Both the position numbers and the translations under genes were made by a program. A stretch of DNA of 32,500 bases from Acidobacteriota bacterium (GTDB lineage Bacteria; Acidobacteriota; UBA4820; DSQY01), in contig JAJYLT010000020.1 in NCBI GenBank assembly GCA_021787565.1, positions 1 to 32,500 of the forward strand. The letters are read 5' to 3'. Within the stretch, counting starts at the first letter, position 1, and the number at the start of each line of letters is the position of its first letter. Under the pieces are notes generated by a model that made no database searches, had not been told where the DNA came from, and saw only the letters and a list, made by a program, of their open reading frames with translations. This document shows, one piece after another, positions 1 to 10,051 of this stretch.

Positions 1-117
1 CATCCCCCCTCACCGAAGCCGGAGAATTTCATCCCCTGCCTGTCCTCCACCCTCTTCTATGCCCAGCCCCATTGACAGGCCTTGTCTTGCACAGGGAATT
101 CGTCGATTGAAAAGGCC

Positions 118-158
118 AAACACGAGGAACGGGGCCCCGAGGGGCCCCGTTCGTGTTT
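118..158 (-). terminator. Rho-independent-type terminator of the beta-propeller gene
   Basis: A strong inverted repeat lies 17 bases past the stop codon of the minus-strand gene. The inner stem pairs AACGGGGCCCC with GGGGCCCCGTT around a GA loop. The outer stem pairs AAACACG with CGTGTTT, with a three-base bulge between the two stems. On the minus strand the stem ends in GTGTTT and a TTTT run follows four bases later. Position and shape fit an intrinsic terminator, although the U tract is interrupted. Confidence 0.72.
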
Positions 159-175
159 CGAGATGGAGGGAAGGT

Positions 176-1888
176 CTACAGGGATTTGTCGACGACGAAG
201 CTCCGGGTCACCACGAGGCCGCCCGTCTTGCCCACGACGCGCCAGTAGAAGGTCACCTGGGTGGTCGGGGTGGCGGCCGCGGCCAGCGTGACTTTCGTCC
301 AGAGTCTCGATTTGGGCTGCCAGGAGGTGCCCTTGTGGAATTTCTGGGTGGGCTTAGCGCTGCTGATCAGGATGGAGGCGAAATTCGGATCCTCGGAGAC
401 CGCCACCTGGTACTTGTTGTCCACCCCGTTCGAGAGCCAGCTGAAGACCGGCGGACCCGACCCCAGTGGATAAACGGGCGGAGGATTCTGGAAGGTGACG
501 TTGGCCGTGGCCACGGCCTCGTTTCCGCCGGAATCCATGGCCACCACCTTGAACTCGTACGTGCCGTCCTGGAACATGGCCGAATTGGCACCCCAGCTCA
601 GGTAGCCCGAGGAGCTGTCCTGGACGTCCGTACCGTTCAGGTAGAGGCTCATCCCCGTCACCTTGTAATCGTCCTGGGCGTCGGCCTGGGCCACCACGTT
701 CCCCACGATGACCGAATTGTCCACGGGGGAGGTGAGCTCGAGGAAGGGGGCGTCGTCCCGCCGCTGGAGGTGGTACGGCGTTCCCGCCCACTGCCCCCAT
801 GGACCTGGGGCGGACCCTTCGGGCACCGCGTAGGCCATGAGGATGGTGGCCGAGGGTCCCGTACGGATGACCAGATAGCCCTTCCCCCTCCAGCCGATCA
901 GGTTGACGTTGAGGCCCGTTCCGAAGCTCGGCAGGTAGCCGCCGAGAATGCCCGTGGAGCCGTCAAACCAGGTGAGGGTCTTGTTGGAGCTGTCACAATA
1001 GTAGACGCGGCCATCGGCGCTGGCCGCCATGGTGGAGAGGGAGGCCGGCGTGAAGGCGGGGCTCGTGTTGGCCGCCGCCACGTCCCAGGAGGCCAGCCCC
1101 GTCCAGACGCTGACGGCGTAAATGTTGCCACCCGTGGACACGAGGATCGTGTCCCCGACGATGATGGGGCTGGTCTTGGCGCAGGTGAGCAGAGCCCCCG
1201 TCTCGTCCTTGGCCTGCCACAGCCAGTGGCCCGTGTTGTCGAAGCAGTTCAGGGTGCCCGTCTCTTCGACGAAGAAGATGTGATCGTAGCTGTCCAAGAA
1301 GAGGGGCTGCGAGGTGAAGCTGAAGGCGTTGGAGCGCCACTTCACCCTGCCGTACTGGGGATCCAGGGCCATGAGGAAGTTGTCCACGAAAAAGTAGACG
1401 GTGCCGTCATGGCCCACCACGGGGGCGGAGGCCACCCGATAACCGGCGTGGTAGCTCCAGAGCACGTGGCCCGAACTGACCTGGACGCAGTAAAGGCTCC
1501 CGTCGGTGGTCCCGAAGAAGATGTACCCGCTCGCGGCCATGGCCAGGGGGGTGGAGATGTTGACCCCGAGTCCGAGCCTCCAGAGGAGGTTCCCGTCAAG
1601 CCCGTAGCCCCTGAGCTCCTGGTTGGAGGTCCCGAAGTAGAGGTAGTTCCCCTGGAGCACCGGCGGGGTGATCACCTGGCCCCCCGGGCTGATGCTCCAC
1701 TTCAGGACGCCGGAGGGGGTCAGGGCGCTGAACTTGCCGTCATCGGTTGCGTAGTAGACCGATCCGTCGGAGGCGAGGACGGGCTCGAAGACGATGGGAT
1801 GGGCCGAGTTGAATTGCCATATGTTGGTCTGCGCTTGCGCGGCGAGGCCGACCAACAAAAAGAAAGCCATCCATAGGGCACGGCGCAT
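176..1888 (-). CDS. Secreted PQQ-like beta-propeller protein with Ig-like C-terminal domains
   Basis: A 570-residue exported protein. The start at 1888 is chosen because GGAGGAGG stands just upstream and because it opens a clear signal peptide (MRRALWMAFFLLVGLAAQAQ) with an AQA cleavage site; an in-frame start 14 codons earlier lacks both. Residues of about 25-385 are repeats of the PQQ/WD-like type, with 'YY.TDDG', 'YFGTSNQ', 'FFGTTDG' and 'VYFFVD' strands followed by GxLLW or GxVLW turns, as in BamB-like or PQQ_2 propellers. Residues of about 390-480 look like a bacterial Ig-like domain (SPVDNSVIVGNVV, then DGTYEFKVVAMDSGGN). The last 90 residues resemble a fibronectin-III-like fold. No catalytic residues are recognised, so it may be a cell-surface or periplasmic binding protein. 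It appears to be monocistronic, with its own promoter and terminator. Confidence 0.85.
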   Translation of the reverse strand: MRRALWMAFFLLVGLAAQAQTNIWQFNSAHPIVFEPVLASDGSVYYATDDGKFSALTPSGVLKWSISPGGQVITPPVLQGNYLYFGTSNQELRGYGLDGNLLWRLGLGVNISTPLAMAASGYIFFGTTDGSLYCVQVSSGHVLWSYHAGYRVASAPVVGHDGTVYFFVDNFLMALDPQYGRVKWRSNAFSFTSQPLFLDSYDHIFFVEETGTLNCFDNTGHWLWQAKDETGALLTCAKTSPIIVGDTILVSTGGNIYAVSVWTGLASWDVAAANTSPAFTPASLSTMAASADGRVYYCDSSNKTLTWFDGSTGILGGYLPSFGTGLNVNLIGWRGKGYLVIRTGPSATILMAYAVPEGSAPGPWGQWAGTPYHLQRRDDAPFLELTSPVDNSVIVGNVVAQADAQDDYKVTGMSLYLNGTDVQDSSSGYLSWGANSAMFQDGTYEFKVVAMDSGGNEAVATANVTFQNPPPVYPLGSGPPVFSWLSNGVDNKYQVAVSEDPNFASILISSAKPTQKFHKGTSWQPKSRLWTKVTLAAAATPTTQVTFYWRVVGKTGGLVVTRSFVVDKSL

Positions 1889-1912
1889 GTTATCCTCCTC
1901 CATCTCAGGGTG

Positions 1913-1941
1913 AATATAACATGCGAACAATAGGGATGCAA
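1913..1941 (-). promoter_or_regulatory. Candidate extended -10 promoter for the beta-propeller gene
   Basis: On the minus strand TATATT (1913-1918) is preceded by TGT, giving an extended -10. A weak -35 TTGCAT (1936-1941) sits 17 bases upstream. The distance to the start codon at 1888 leaves a short leader containing GGAGGAGG. The -35 matches consensus poorly, so the call rests on the -10 and the position. Confidence 0.42.
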
Positions 1942-2033
1942 CAAGCTGGAATTGTTGGAAACCGGCTTACGTCCCTCCACGGGAGGCGAGGGGGCCGGCA
2001 CAGGGAAGGGAGAACCGGGGGTAGAATGCCCGG

Positions 2034-2624
2034 TCACCCCCCGCCCGAACCATCCCCCACCGCCACCCTTGGCACCCTCAGAAAGCGCCCGCCACGGCGG
2101 TACCCGGCCTGAAGGACGGACACCACCGTTCCGCTCGGCCCCGGTTGTACGGTCACGGCCTCCATGGTGGCGGGATCGAAGGGTGCGCCGTCGGGCACGA
2201 CCTTCTCGCATTCGTGGTTCTTGAGAAACTGCTCCCCCCTGGCGATGATCACCCGGAGTCCCTCCGCCACAGAGGGGTCTTGCCGCGCCATGGCGGCGGC
2301 CCGGTCCACGTCGTCGAGCAGCTCCAGGACCTCCTGAAGGAGCGCCCTCTCCCTCTCTTCAAACCTCAGCGCCAGGTCCCGTTCCACGCGCCCCCGCGAG
2401 CGCCTGGCCTCCTCTTCCAGGGCCTCCACCTTGGCCTTGAGCGTCGCCTCCGCCTTTCGCACGCGCTCCTCGAGCTGCTCGACGTAGGAGGGCTTCAGGT
2501 TGGGCTCGGCCGAAGGCGTCTCGTCGTCCCGCCCCACCCGGCGGCGATCCACGATGGAGACGGGGTCCTTGTGGTCATGACTCTCCGCCCCCGACGGGTG
2601 GGCCACCTGCTTGGGCGTGCTCAT
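2034..2624 (-). CDS. grpE: Nucleotide exchange factor GrpE
   Basis: A 196-residue GrpE family protein, the ADP/ATP exchange factor of the DnaK chaperone in the cytoplasm. Residues of about 45-105 form the expected long charged coiled coil (YVEQLEERVRKAEATLKAKV onwards). The C-terminal beta domain carries the family pattern: GAPFDPATMEAV, then GTVVSVLQAGYRRGGRFLR. The start at 2624 is preceded by GAGGGAG at good spacing, while an in-frame TTG six codons earlier has no ribosome site. The gene follows htrA by 23 bases, so the two are probably co-transcribed. dnaK and dnaJ are not in the window. A small hairpin (ACCGGG/CCCGGT, 2014-2034) overlaps the stop codon and could end the transcript, but it has no clean U tract. 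Confidence 0.9.
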   Translation of the reverse strand: MSTPKQVAHPSGAESHDHKDPVSIVDRRRVGRDDETPSAEPNLKPSYVEQLEERVRKAEATLKAKVEALEEEARRSRGRVERDLALRFEERERALLQEVLELLDDVDRAAAMARQDPSVAEGLRVIIARGEQFLKNHECEKVVPDGAPFDPATMEAVTVQPGPSGTVVSVLQAGYRRGGRFLRVPRVAVGDGSGGG

Positions 2625-2647
2625 GGTGTTCTCCCTCTTCAACTGTC

Positions 2648-3979
<1,332 letters not shown>

Positions 3980-4036
3980 AGAGTCGCTCCAGGTCAAAGG
4001 GGGGCGCCCGTATCGGTCGGCACCCTCGAAATGGGT

Positions 4037-4882
4037 TCAGCCACGGCGCTCCATGAGGCGGGCTATGCGCTTCTCGATGGGCGGGTGGGTCGAGAACAGG
4101 TTCATCAGGCTGCGGCCGGTGAAGGGCTTGACGATGAACATGTGAGCCGTGGCCGGCGTAGCCTGGAGGGGCACGCGCATGGAGACGGTCTGGAGCTTCT
4201 TCAGGGCATTGGCCAACCCGTAAGGATTTCCCGCCAGGTGGGCCCCCTCCTCGTCGGCCCCGTACTCCCGGGAGCGGGAGATGGCCATCTGGATGAGGAG
4301 GGCGGCGAGCGGCGCCACGATGGCCGCCACCAGCAGGGCCAGCGGGTTGCCGTCATTGCGGTTGCGGCCGCCATACCCGCCGAAGATCAGCCCCCAGCGG
4401 GCGATGGAGGCGATGAACATGATGGCGGAGGCGATGGCCGCGGCCACGGTTCCGATGAGGATGTCCCTGTGGATCACGTGACCCAGTTCGTGTCCGAGGA
4501 CCCCCTTCAGCTCCTCCTCGTCCAGGAGCTGCATGATGCCGTCCGTGACCGCCACGACGGCGTGCTGAGGGTTGCGCCCCGTGGCGAAGGCGTTGGGCGA
4601 GTCATCGGGAATCCTGTAGATCTTCGGTTTGGGGATGTGGGCCGTCTGGCTGAGCTGCGCCACGATGGCGTGCACCCTCGGGGCTTCGGCCTCGCTCAGC
4701 TCCTTGGCGTGATAAGCGGCGAGCACCATTCGGTCGGAAAACCAGTAGGAGAAGAAATTGATGGCGAGCGAGATGAGGAGCGCCACGGCGATGCCGGTCC
4801 GGCCGGCCACGGCGCCGCCAATGAGCATGAGTACCGCCGCCAGAGCGACGAAGAGAACCATGGTCTTCAACCAGTTGCCCAT
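4037..4882 (-). CDS. htpX: HtpX-like M48 membrane zinc metalloprotease
   Basis: A 281-residue inner-membrane protease of family M48B that cleaves misfolded membrane proteins. The HELGH zinc site is at residues 131-135, and the third ligand is probably Glu206 in REYGADEEGA. Two N-terminal membrane segments (about residues 5-25 and 30-50) and two more (about 140-162 and 180-202) match HtpX topology with a cytoplasmic active site. The length fits the family (about 280-300). The start at 4882 has GGAGG seven bases upstream; the reading frame continues further upstream without a ribosome site. It sits between clpB and htrA on the same strand. The 189-base gap from clpB contains a likely clpB terminator, but no convincing promoter for htpX was seen. 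Confidence 0.93.
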   Translation of the reverse strand: MGNWLKTMVLFVALAAVLMLIGGAVAGRTGIAVALLISLAINFFSYWFSDRMVLAAYHAKELSEAEAPRVHAIVAQLSQTAHIPKPKIYRIPDDSPNAFATGRNPQHAVVAVTDGIMQLLDEEELKGVLGHELGHVIHRDILIGTVAAAIASAIMFIASIARWGLIFGGYGGRNRNDGNPLALLVAAIVAPLAALLIQMAISRSREYGADEEGAHLAGNPYGLANALKKLQTVSMRVPLQATPATAHMFIVKPFTGRSLMNLFSTHPPIEKRIARLMERRG

Positions 4883-5036
4883 CGTAGACCTCCAAAGGGG
4901 AAGACGGGGATGCCGGACCGGAAGATCTCTAACTCGTCGAACCGGTGCCTCGGGGGACGATGTTCCGCACGATGCCAAAACCTCCTGATCACCCCGTACG
5001 CCGGCGATCCATCCGGATCAAGCCCGCCGCATCAAC

Positions 5037-5064
5037 CCCGCCTCGGCCATCGGAGCCGGGCGGG
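5037..5064 (-). terminator. Terminator-like hairpin after clpB
   Basis: On the minus strand, eight bases past the clpB stop, CCCGCC-CGGC pairs with GCCG-(A)-GGCGGG around a seven-base loop, a ten-base-pair stem with one bulged A. It is followed by GTTGATG rather than a true U run, so termination may be partial and some read-through into htpX is possible. Confidence 0.42.
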
Positions 5065-5071
5065 ACACCTC

Positions 5072-7669
5072 TTACTGTACCACCTCCCCGGCGGTTTCGA
5101 AGGCCAGGTCGTCCCCCGCGCGAGTGACCCGAATCCGGGCGCCGGGGGCGAACCGCCCAGCCAGGACGGCCTTGGACAGAGGGTTCTCCACATGCCGCTG
5201 GATGGCCCTCCGAAGCGGCCTCGCTCCGTACACGGGGTCGTACCCCACCTCGGCCAGGAACCGTTTGGCCTCCTCGGTGACCTCCAGGTGATAGTCCCGC
5301 TCGGCCAGCCGTTTGGCCAGCAGGGCCAGTTGGATCTCCACGATGCCCAGGATGTCCTCCCGGCTCAGGGACCGGAAGAGTACGACCTCGTCCAGTCGGT
5401 TCAGAAACTCGGGCCGGAAGGTGGCCTTCAGCTCCGCGAAAACCTTGTCGCGCATGCCCTCCGGATCGCTCTGGGCCAGCTCCTGGATCCAGCGCGAGCC
5501 GATGTTGCTGGTCATCACCAGGATGGTCTGCGAAAAGTCCACGGTTCGGCCCTTGGCGTCCGTCAGCCGCCCGTCGTCCAGCACCTGGAGCAGGACGTTG
5601 AAGACGTCGGGGTGGGCCTTCTCGACCTCGTCCAGGAGCACCACGCTGTAGGGTCTCCGGTGGACGGCCTCCGTGAGTTGTCCGCCCTCCTCGTGCCCCA
5701 CGTAGCCGGGCGGCGCGCCGATGAGCCGGGCCACGGCGTGCTTCTCCATGTACTCGCTCATGTCCAGGCGGACGACGGCCTTCTCGTCGTCGAAGAGGAA
5801 TTCGGCCAGGGCCTTGCAGAGCTCGGTTTTCCCCACGCCCGTGGGGCCCATGAAGAGGAAGGAGCCGATGGGCCGACGCGGGTCGGACAGCCCCGACCGG
5901 GATCGCCTCACGGCGTCCGAAACCACGGCGAGGGCCTCGTCCTGGCCCACCACCCTGAGCCGGAGCCTCTCCTCCATCTTGAGCAGCTTGCTGCGCTCTC
6001 CCTCGAGCATCTTGGCCACGGGTATGCCCGTCCAGGCCGAGACCACCTCGGCGATGTCCTCCTCCTCCACCTCCTCCTTCAGGAGGGGCCGGTCTTTCTG
6101 GAGCCCCTTGAGTCGCTCCTGGGCTTCCTGGAGGGAGGCCTCGATCTGGGGCAGGCGCCCGTACTTCAGGCGGGCCGCCTCGTCGTAATTCCCCAGCCGC
6201 TCGGCGCGCTCCGCCTCGCCGCGGAGGGCCTCGCCATCCCGCTTGAGCTCCTGGATCCGCTTGATGGCCTCGCGCTCGGCCTGCCACCGGGTGCGCATGG
6301 CCTTGGCCTCCTCTTCGAGGGAGGCGAGCTCGCCCTCCAGCTCGGAAAGCCTGGCCTTGGAGGCCGAGTCTCGCTCTCGGAGCAGGGCCTGCTTCTCGAT
6401 CTGCAGGGAGGCGATGCGCCGCTGGAGGCCGTCGAGTTCGTAAGGCAGGGAGTCCACCTGGATGCGCAGGCGCGCCGCGGCCTCGTCCACCAGATCGATG
6501 GCCTTGTCCGGCAGGTGTCGGTCGTGGAGATACCGGTGGGAGAGCGTCACGGCTGCCACGATGGCCGCGTCGCGGATCCGGACCCCGTGGTGCACCTCGA
6601 AGCGCTCCCGCAGGCCCCGGAGGATGGCGATGGAGTCCTCCACCGTGGGCTCGCCCACGTAGACGGGCTGGAAGCGCCGCTCCAGGGCGGGGTCCTTCTC
6701 GATGTGCTTGCGGTATTCGCTGATGGTGGTGGCCCCGATGGCGTGCAACTCTCCCCTGGCGAGGGCCGGCTTGAGGATGTTGGCGGCGTCCATGGCCCCC
6801 TCGGCCGCGCCCGCCCCCACGAGGGTGTGGAGCTCGTCGATGAAGAGGATGATGTCGCCTTCGCTGGCCGTGATCTCCTTCACGACGGCCTTGAGGCGGT
6901 CCTCGAACTCCCCGCGGAACTTGGTGCCCGCGATGAGGGCCGCCAGGTCGAGCTGGACGAGCCGCTTGTCCATGAGGGATTCGGGCACGTCGCCGTCGGC
7001 CATCCGTCCGGCGAGGCCCTCCACGATGGCCGTCTTTCCGACCCCTGGATCGCCCACCAGGACGGGATTGTTCTTGGTGCGGCGCGCCAGGATCTGGGTC
7101 AATCTCCGGATCTCGGCGTCACGCCCGATGACGGGGTCCAGCTTGCCCAGGCGGGCCATCTCCGTCAGGTCGCGGCCGTACTGTTTGAGGGCCTGATACT
7201 TGCCCTCCGGGTTCGGGTCGGTGATCCGCTGCGAGCCTCGCACGTCCTGAAGCGCCTTCAGGAGGCCGTCCCTCCGGAGCCCGAGGGAAAGGAGGATCTT
7301 CGAGGCCCCGGTTCCGGTGGCCTCCAGGGCGGCCAGAAGGACGTGTTCGGTGGAGACGAAGTCGTCCTTGAAGAACTTGGCCTGCCCCATGGCGGCCTCC
7401 AGGATCTGGATGGCCGGCCGGGAAAGGGCGGGTTCCTGACCCTGGTGGGTCTTGGGGAGCCTGTCGATGGTCTCTTGCAGCCGGTTCTTGAGGGCGAGGG
7501 GGTCAACCTGGAGCCGTTCCAGCAGGGCAGGCACGACGCCCCCCTCCTGGGAGACCAGGGCGAGGACGAGGTGTTCGGGAGCGACTTCGGGATTCCGCTC
7601 GCTGGCGGCCTTCTGGGACGCGGCCTCCAGGGCCTCCCTCGCCTTTTCCGTGAACTGTTCCCAACGCAT
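5072..7669 (-). CDS. clpB: ATP-dependent disaggregase ClpB
   Basis: An 865-residue Hsp100 disaggregase that, with DnaK, pulls apart protein aggregates. It has the full domain order: Clp N-domain repeats (1-145), AAA+ D1 with Walker A GDPGVGKT (206-213) and Walker B IDEL (Asp278-Glu279), a long coiled-coil middle domain (about 405-525), and AAA+ D2 with Walker A GPTGVGKT (608-615), the GYVG pore loop (655-658) and Walker B LLDE (Asp680-Glu681). The middle domain separates ClpB from ClpA and ClpX. The start at 7669 matches the usual [10 protein letters not shown] opening and has GAGAGG upstream. The C-terminus ends in VVQ without a recognisable extra domain. It heads the protein quality-control block and has a near-consensus promoter. 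Confidence 0.97.
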   Translation of the reverse strand: MRWEQFTEKAREALEAASQKAASERNPEVAPEHLVLALVSQEGGVVPALLERLQVDPLALKNRLQETIDRLPKTHQGQEPALSRPAIQILEAAMGQAKFFKDDFVSTEHVLLAALEATGTGASKILLSLGLRRDGLLKALQDVRGSQRITDPNPEGKYQALKQYGRDLTEMARLGKLDPVIGRDAEIRRLTQILARRTKNNPVLVGDPGVGKTAIVEGLAGRMADGDVPESLMDKRLVQLDLAALIAGTKFRGEFEDRLKAVVKEITASEGDIILFIDELHTLVGAGAAEGAMDAANILKPALARGELHAIGATTISEYRKHIEKDPALERRFQPVYVGEPTVEDSIAILRGLRERFEVHHGVRIRDAAIVAAVTLSHRYLHDRHLPDKAIDLVDEAAARLRIQVDSLPYELDGLQRRIASLQIEKQALLRERDSASKARLSELEGELASLEEEAKAMRTRWQAEREAIKRIQELKRDGEALRGEAERAERLGNYDEAARLKYGRLPQIEASLQEAQERLKGLQKDRPLLKEEVEEEDIAEVVSAWTGIPVAKMLEGERSKLLKMEERLRLRVVGQDEALAVVSDAVRRSRSGLSDPRRPIGSFLFMGPTGVGKTELCKALAEFLFDDEKAVVRLDMSEYMEKHAVARLIGAPPGYVGHEEGGQLTEAVHRRPYSVVLLDEVEKAHPDVFNVLLQVLDDGRLTDAKGRTVDFSQTILVMTSNIGSRWIQELAQSDPEGMRDKVFAELKATFRPEFLNRLDEVVLFRSLSREDILGIVEIQLALLAKRLAERDYHLEVTEEAKRFLAEVGYDPVYGARPLRRAIQRHVENPLSKAVLAGRFAPGARIRVTRAGDDLAFETAGEVVQ

Positions 7670-7706
7670 AGGATGACCTCTCCGCTCAAGATCTAAGTAG
7701 AACGCC

Positions 7707-7735
7707 AATATAATTCTTTAGTATTGTGTTGTCAA
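7707..7735 (-). promoter_or_regulatory. Housekeeping-type promoter of clpB
   Basis: On the minus strand TTGACA (7730-7735) and TATATT (7707-7712) are separated by exactly 17 bases, very close to the sigma70 consensus. The stretch is AT-rich in a GC-rich region and lies 38 bases upstream of the clpB start codon. No CIRCE or HAIR inverted repeat was seen here, so heat control, if any, is not explained by this site. Confidence 0.72.
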
Positions 7736-7748
7736 GTATAGGAGGGGC

Positions 7749-7899
7749 CCCAAATTCCGCGATGGAATTGCACTCGTAGGAGCGCCGCCCCCGGCGCGAC
7801 GGACCGTACGCGGGCACCGCATTCTGGTCGCAGGGTCACCCGGTTCGCGGCGAGGCGCCGCTCCTACGCAGGCGTTGAGCCGCTATCGCGGAATTGGGG
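7749..7899. repeat. 151-bp palindromic repeat, copy A
   Basis: This non-coding element recurs in inverted orientation at 19259-19409; by hand alignment the two differ at 4 of 151 positions with no gap. Its ends form a terminal inverted repeat (AATTCCGCGAT against ATCGCGGAATT). Inside are two further arms built on GTAGGAGCG and CGCTCCTAC, so the strand can fold into a long cruciform. It encodes no protein. It resembles REP/BIME-type or miniature inverted-repeat elements. It lies between the clpB promoter and the kinase gene. Confidence 0.95.
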
Positions 7900-7990
7900 T
7901 GGACCGCGCCGAGACACAGGGGGAATGGTGACGGGTGGAACAGGAAAGCCAGGGGTGGCGCATCTCTTCACTTCTTAATTCTCACTTCTT

Positions 7991-8039
7991 ACTTTTCACT
8001 TTTCACTCCCCACTCCTCACTCCCCACTCCTCACTCCTC
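7991..8039 (+). repeat. Seven tandem heptamers ACTYYYC
   Basis: Seven head-to-tail 7-base units follow the pattern ACTTTTC, ACTTTTC, ACTCCCC, ACTCCTC, ACTCCCC, ACTCCTC, ACTCCTC. More degenerate TCACTTCTTA-type units continue upstream to about 7964. The strand is almost purely pyrimidine. The tract sits about 90 bases before the kinase start and could vary in length by slippage; it is not a CRISPR array. Confidence 0.9.
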
Positions 8040-8131
8040 CCTGCCTCCACCCTCCATCGCAGGACAAGGGGCGGACCCTCGGGTGCACCCAGCGGGCCTG
8101 TTGTGCGATGATGGAAAAGGCGTGAGGTGGC

Positions 8132-10051
8132 ATGGCAGAGCAGGGTCAGGTGGGACGGTACCAAATTCGCGAAATCATCGGGCGGGGGGCGATGGGCGTG
8201 GTCTATCTCGCCTACGACCCCCAGATCGGCCGCCGCGTCGCCCTCAAGACCGTGCGGCCCCTGGAGGGGGCCCGTCCCGAGGAGATCGCGGAGAGCAAGG
8301 CGCGGTTCCTGCGCGAGGCCCAGGCCGCCGGCAAGCTCCTCCACCCCAACATCGTGACGATCTTCGACGTCTTCGAGGACCGGGGCGTGCTCTATATCGC
8401 CATGGAGTATGTGGAGGGAGTCCTCCTGGACCGCTTCTGTTCCGCCAAGACTCTTCTGCCCGTAGAGAAGACTCTCATGCTGGTGGGGCAAGGGCTGGCC
8501 GCCCTCCACTACGCCCACCGGAACGGCATCGTGCACCGCGACATCAAGCCCTCCAACCTCATGGTCGTGGACGGGGAGACGCTGAAGGTCATGGATTTCG
8601 GCGTGGCCAGGCAGCAGGGCGCCTCTCTGACCCAGACCGGCATGGTCGTGGGGACTCCCCACTACATGTCGCCGGAGCAGATCGAGGGGAAACTGCTGGA
8701 TGGCCGGTCGGACGTTTTCTCCATGGGAGTCGTGCTGTATGAGCTCCTGACGGGTGAGAGGCCCTTTCAGGGCGAAGAGATCTCCACCGTCATCTACCGC
8801 ATCCTCCACAGCGACCCCGTGCCGGCGAGGGAGATCAACCCCGCCCTGCCGGAATACCTCAGTGCCGTCCTCCATCGCGCCCTGGCCAAGAATGTGGAGG
8901 ACCGCTTCCCCACCGCGAAGTCCTTTGGGGAGGCCCTCCAGCGGTACGTCGAACCACAGGCCGCACCGAGCCCGCGCGAGGAATTGCCGTCCTCCGGTTT
9001 GCGGCACGACGACTACCTCCCCCCTCCGCCCTCGAGCGGCATCAGAAGGCGGCGCAAGCACTTCAGTGCCCCCTGGAAGGCCATCGGGCTGATCGCCCTC
9101 ATCGTGGCGCTCGTCGGAGCGGCCTGGGTCGCGCGGGGCTTCCTCCAGCAGCGCGACTCGGGGAAGGGGATCGGGATAGCGGGGGGTCCTTCACACCAGA
9201 TGCTTCCGAGGGCCCTGACGGTGGTGACCGATCCGCCCGGCGCCAAGCTCTTCGTGGATGGTCAGCCGACCAGGGCCGTGCTGGCGCCGGGGGCGGGCCA
9301 GCGTCCGCGGATTCTCGAAGCCCGCCTAGGGTGTCTGAGCGCCCGCACGGAGCTGACCGCCGGTACTCCCTCCCCCATCCGGCTGAAGCTTGCCCCGGGC
9401 CCTTATCAGGTCCCCGTCACCTCCACGCCCGCGGGGGCCCAGGTGATCGTGGACGGGAAGGAGACGGGGCTCACCACGCCGGCCCAGCTGCCCCGCCAAG
9501 ACTGCGCGCCGTTCACCCTGGCCCTCGTGCTCAAGGGGTGGCAGCGGAAGGAGGTGCGCGTGGACCCCTCCCGAGAGGCCTCCGTGGAACTTGCCCTGAA
9601 GGAGGTGCCGCCCACGGGCACGTTGCGGGTGGAGTCGGCCTCTGGTAAAATCCAGGTTTATGAAGGTGATCGCCTTCTGGGCTCGTCCGGACAGAATCTT
9701 GATCTGGCGGCGGGCGAGCACGACCTGACCTTCGTGGATCCGGTCTTGCGTGGAAGCCGCGGGCAGAAGGTGGATGTGCCCGGAGGCGGCAAGGTCCGAA
9801 TCCGAGTGGGGCCATTCGAAACCGGTCGCGTCTTCCTGTACGGGAAGCCCATTAACGACGGAAAGGTCTATGTAGATGGGCGCTTCCTGGAGGAGCTTCC
9901 TCTCAACGGCACGACGCCCCTGGCGGTCGGGCGCCATCACTTTCGGGTGGTCAGCCCGTCGGGCAAGCGGGTCAGCTTCTCCTGGACCCTTGTGCCGGGT
10001 GACCAAAGCCGGGTGGTGGATTTCGACAAGGGCGGCGTGGAAAGCCCTTAG
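8132..10051 (+). CDS. Transmembrane Ser/Thr protein kinase with extracytoplasmic PEGA domains
   Basis: A 639-residue Hanks-type kinase. The N-terminal kinase domain (residues 9-272) has the glycine loop GRGAMG (17-22), the ATP lysine Lys39 in VALKTV, the catalytic loop HRDIKPSN (135-142), DFG (155-157), and SPEQ in place of APE in the activation segment. A basic linker (RRRRKH) precedes one membrane helix (about 317-337). Outside the membrane are PEGA-type repeats: TDPPGAKLFVDGQ (about 366-378) and TSTPAGAQVIVDGKETG (about 430-446), with further beta-rich sequence to the end. No PASTA repeats are present. The start at 8132 follows GAGGTGG. The two downstream genes are overlapping or nearly so and encode exported proteins, one also with PEGA domains, suggesting a signalling unit that senses an envelope or surface ligand. 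The substrate is unknown. Confidence 0.93.
   Translation: MAEQGQVGRYQIREIIGRGAMGVVYLAYDPQIGRRVALKTVRPLEGARPEEIAESKARFLREAQAAGKLLHPNIVTIFDVFEDRGVLYIAMEYVEGVLLDRFCSAKTLLPVEKTLMLVGQGLAALHYAHRNGIVHRDIKPSNLMVVDGETLKVMDFGVARQQGASLTQTGMVVGTPHYMSPEQIEGKLLDGRSDVFSMGVVLYELLTGERPFQGEEISTVIYRILHSDPVPAREINPALPEYLSAVLHRALAKNVEDRFPTAKSFGEALQRYVEPQAAPSPREELPSSGLRHDDYLPPPPSSGIRRRRKHFSAPWKAIGLIALIVALVGAAWVARGFLQQRDSGKGIGIAGGPSHQMLPRALTVVTDPPGAKLFVDGQPTRAVLAPGAGQRPRILEARLGCLSARTELTAGTPSPIRLKLAPGPYQVPVTSTPAGAQVIVDGKETGLTTPAQLPRQDCAPFTLALVLKGWQRKEVRVDPSREASVELALKEVPPTGTLRVESASGKIQVYEGDRLLGSSGQNLDLAAGEHDLTFVDPVLRGSRGQKVDVPGGGKVRIRVGPFETGRVFLYGKPINDGKVYVDGRFLEELPLNGTTPLAVGRHHFRVVSPSGKRVSFSWTLVPGDQSRVVDFDKGGVESP

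Noticed and set aside
7749-7899. Insertion sequence
   Set aside because: The element is 151 bp, encodes no transposase and has no certain target duplication, so it is listed as a repeat only.
7991-8039. CRISPR-like array
   Set aside because: The units are 7 bases with no spacers, and no cas gene is present. It is a simple tandem repeat.
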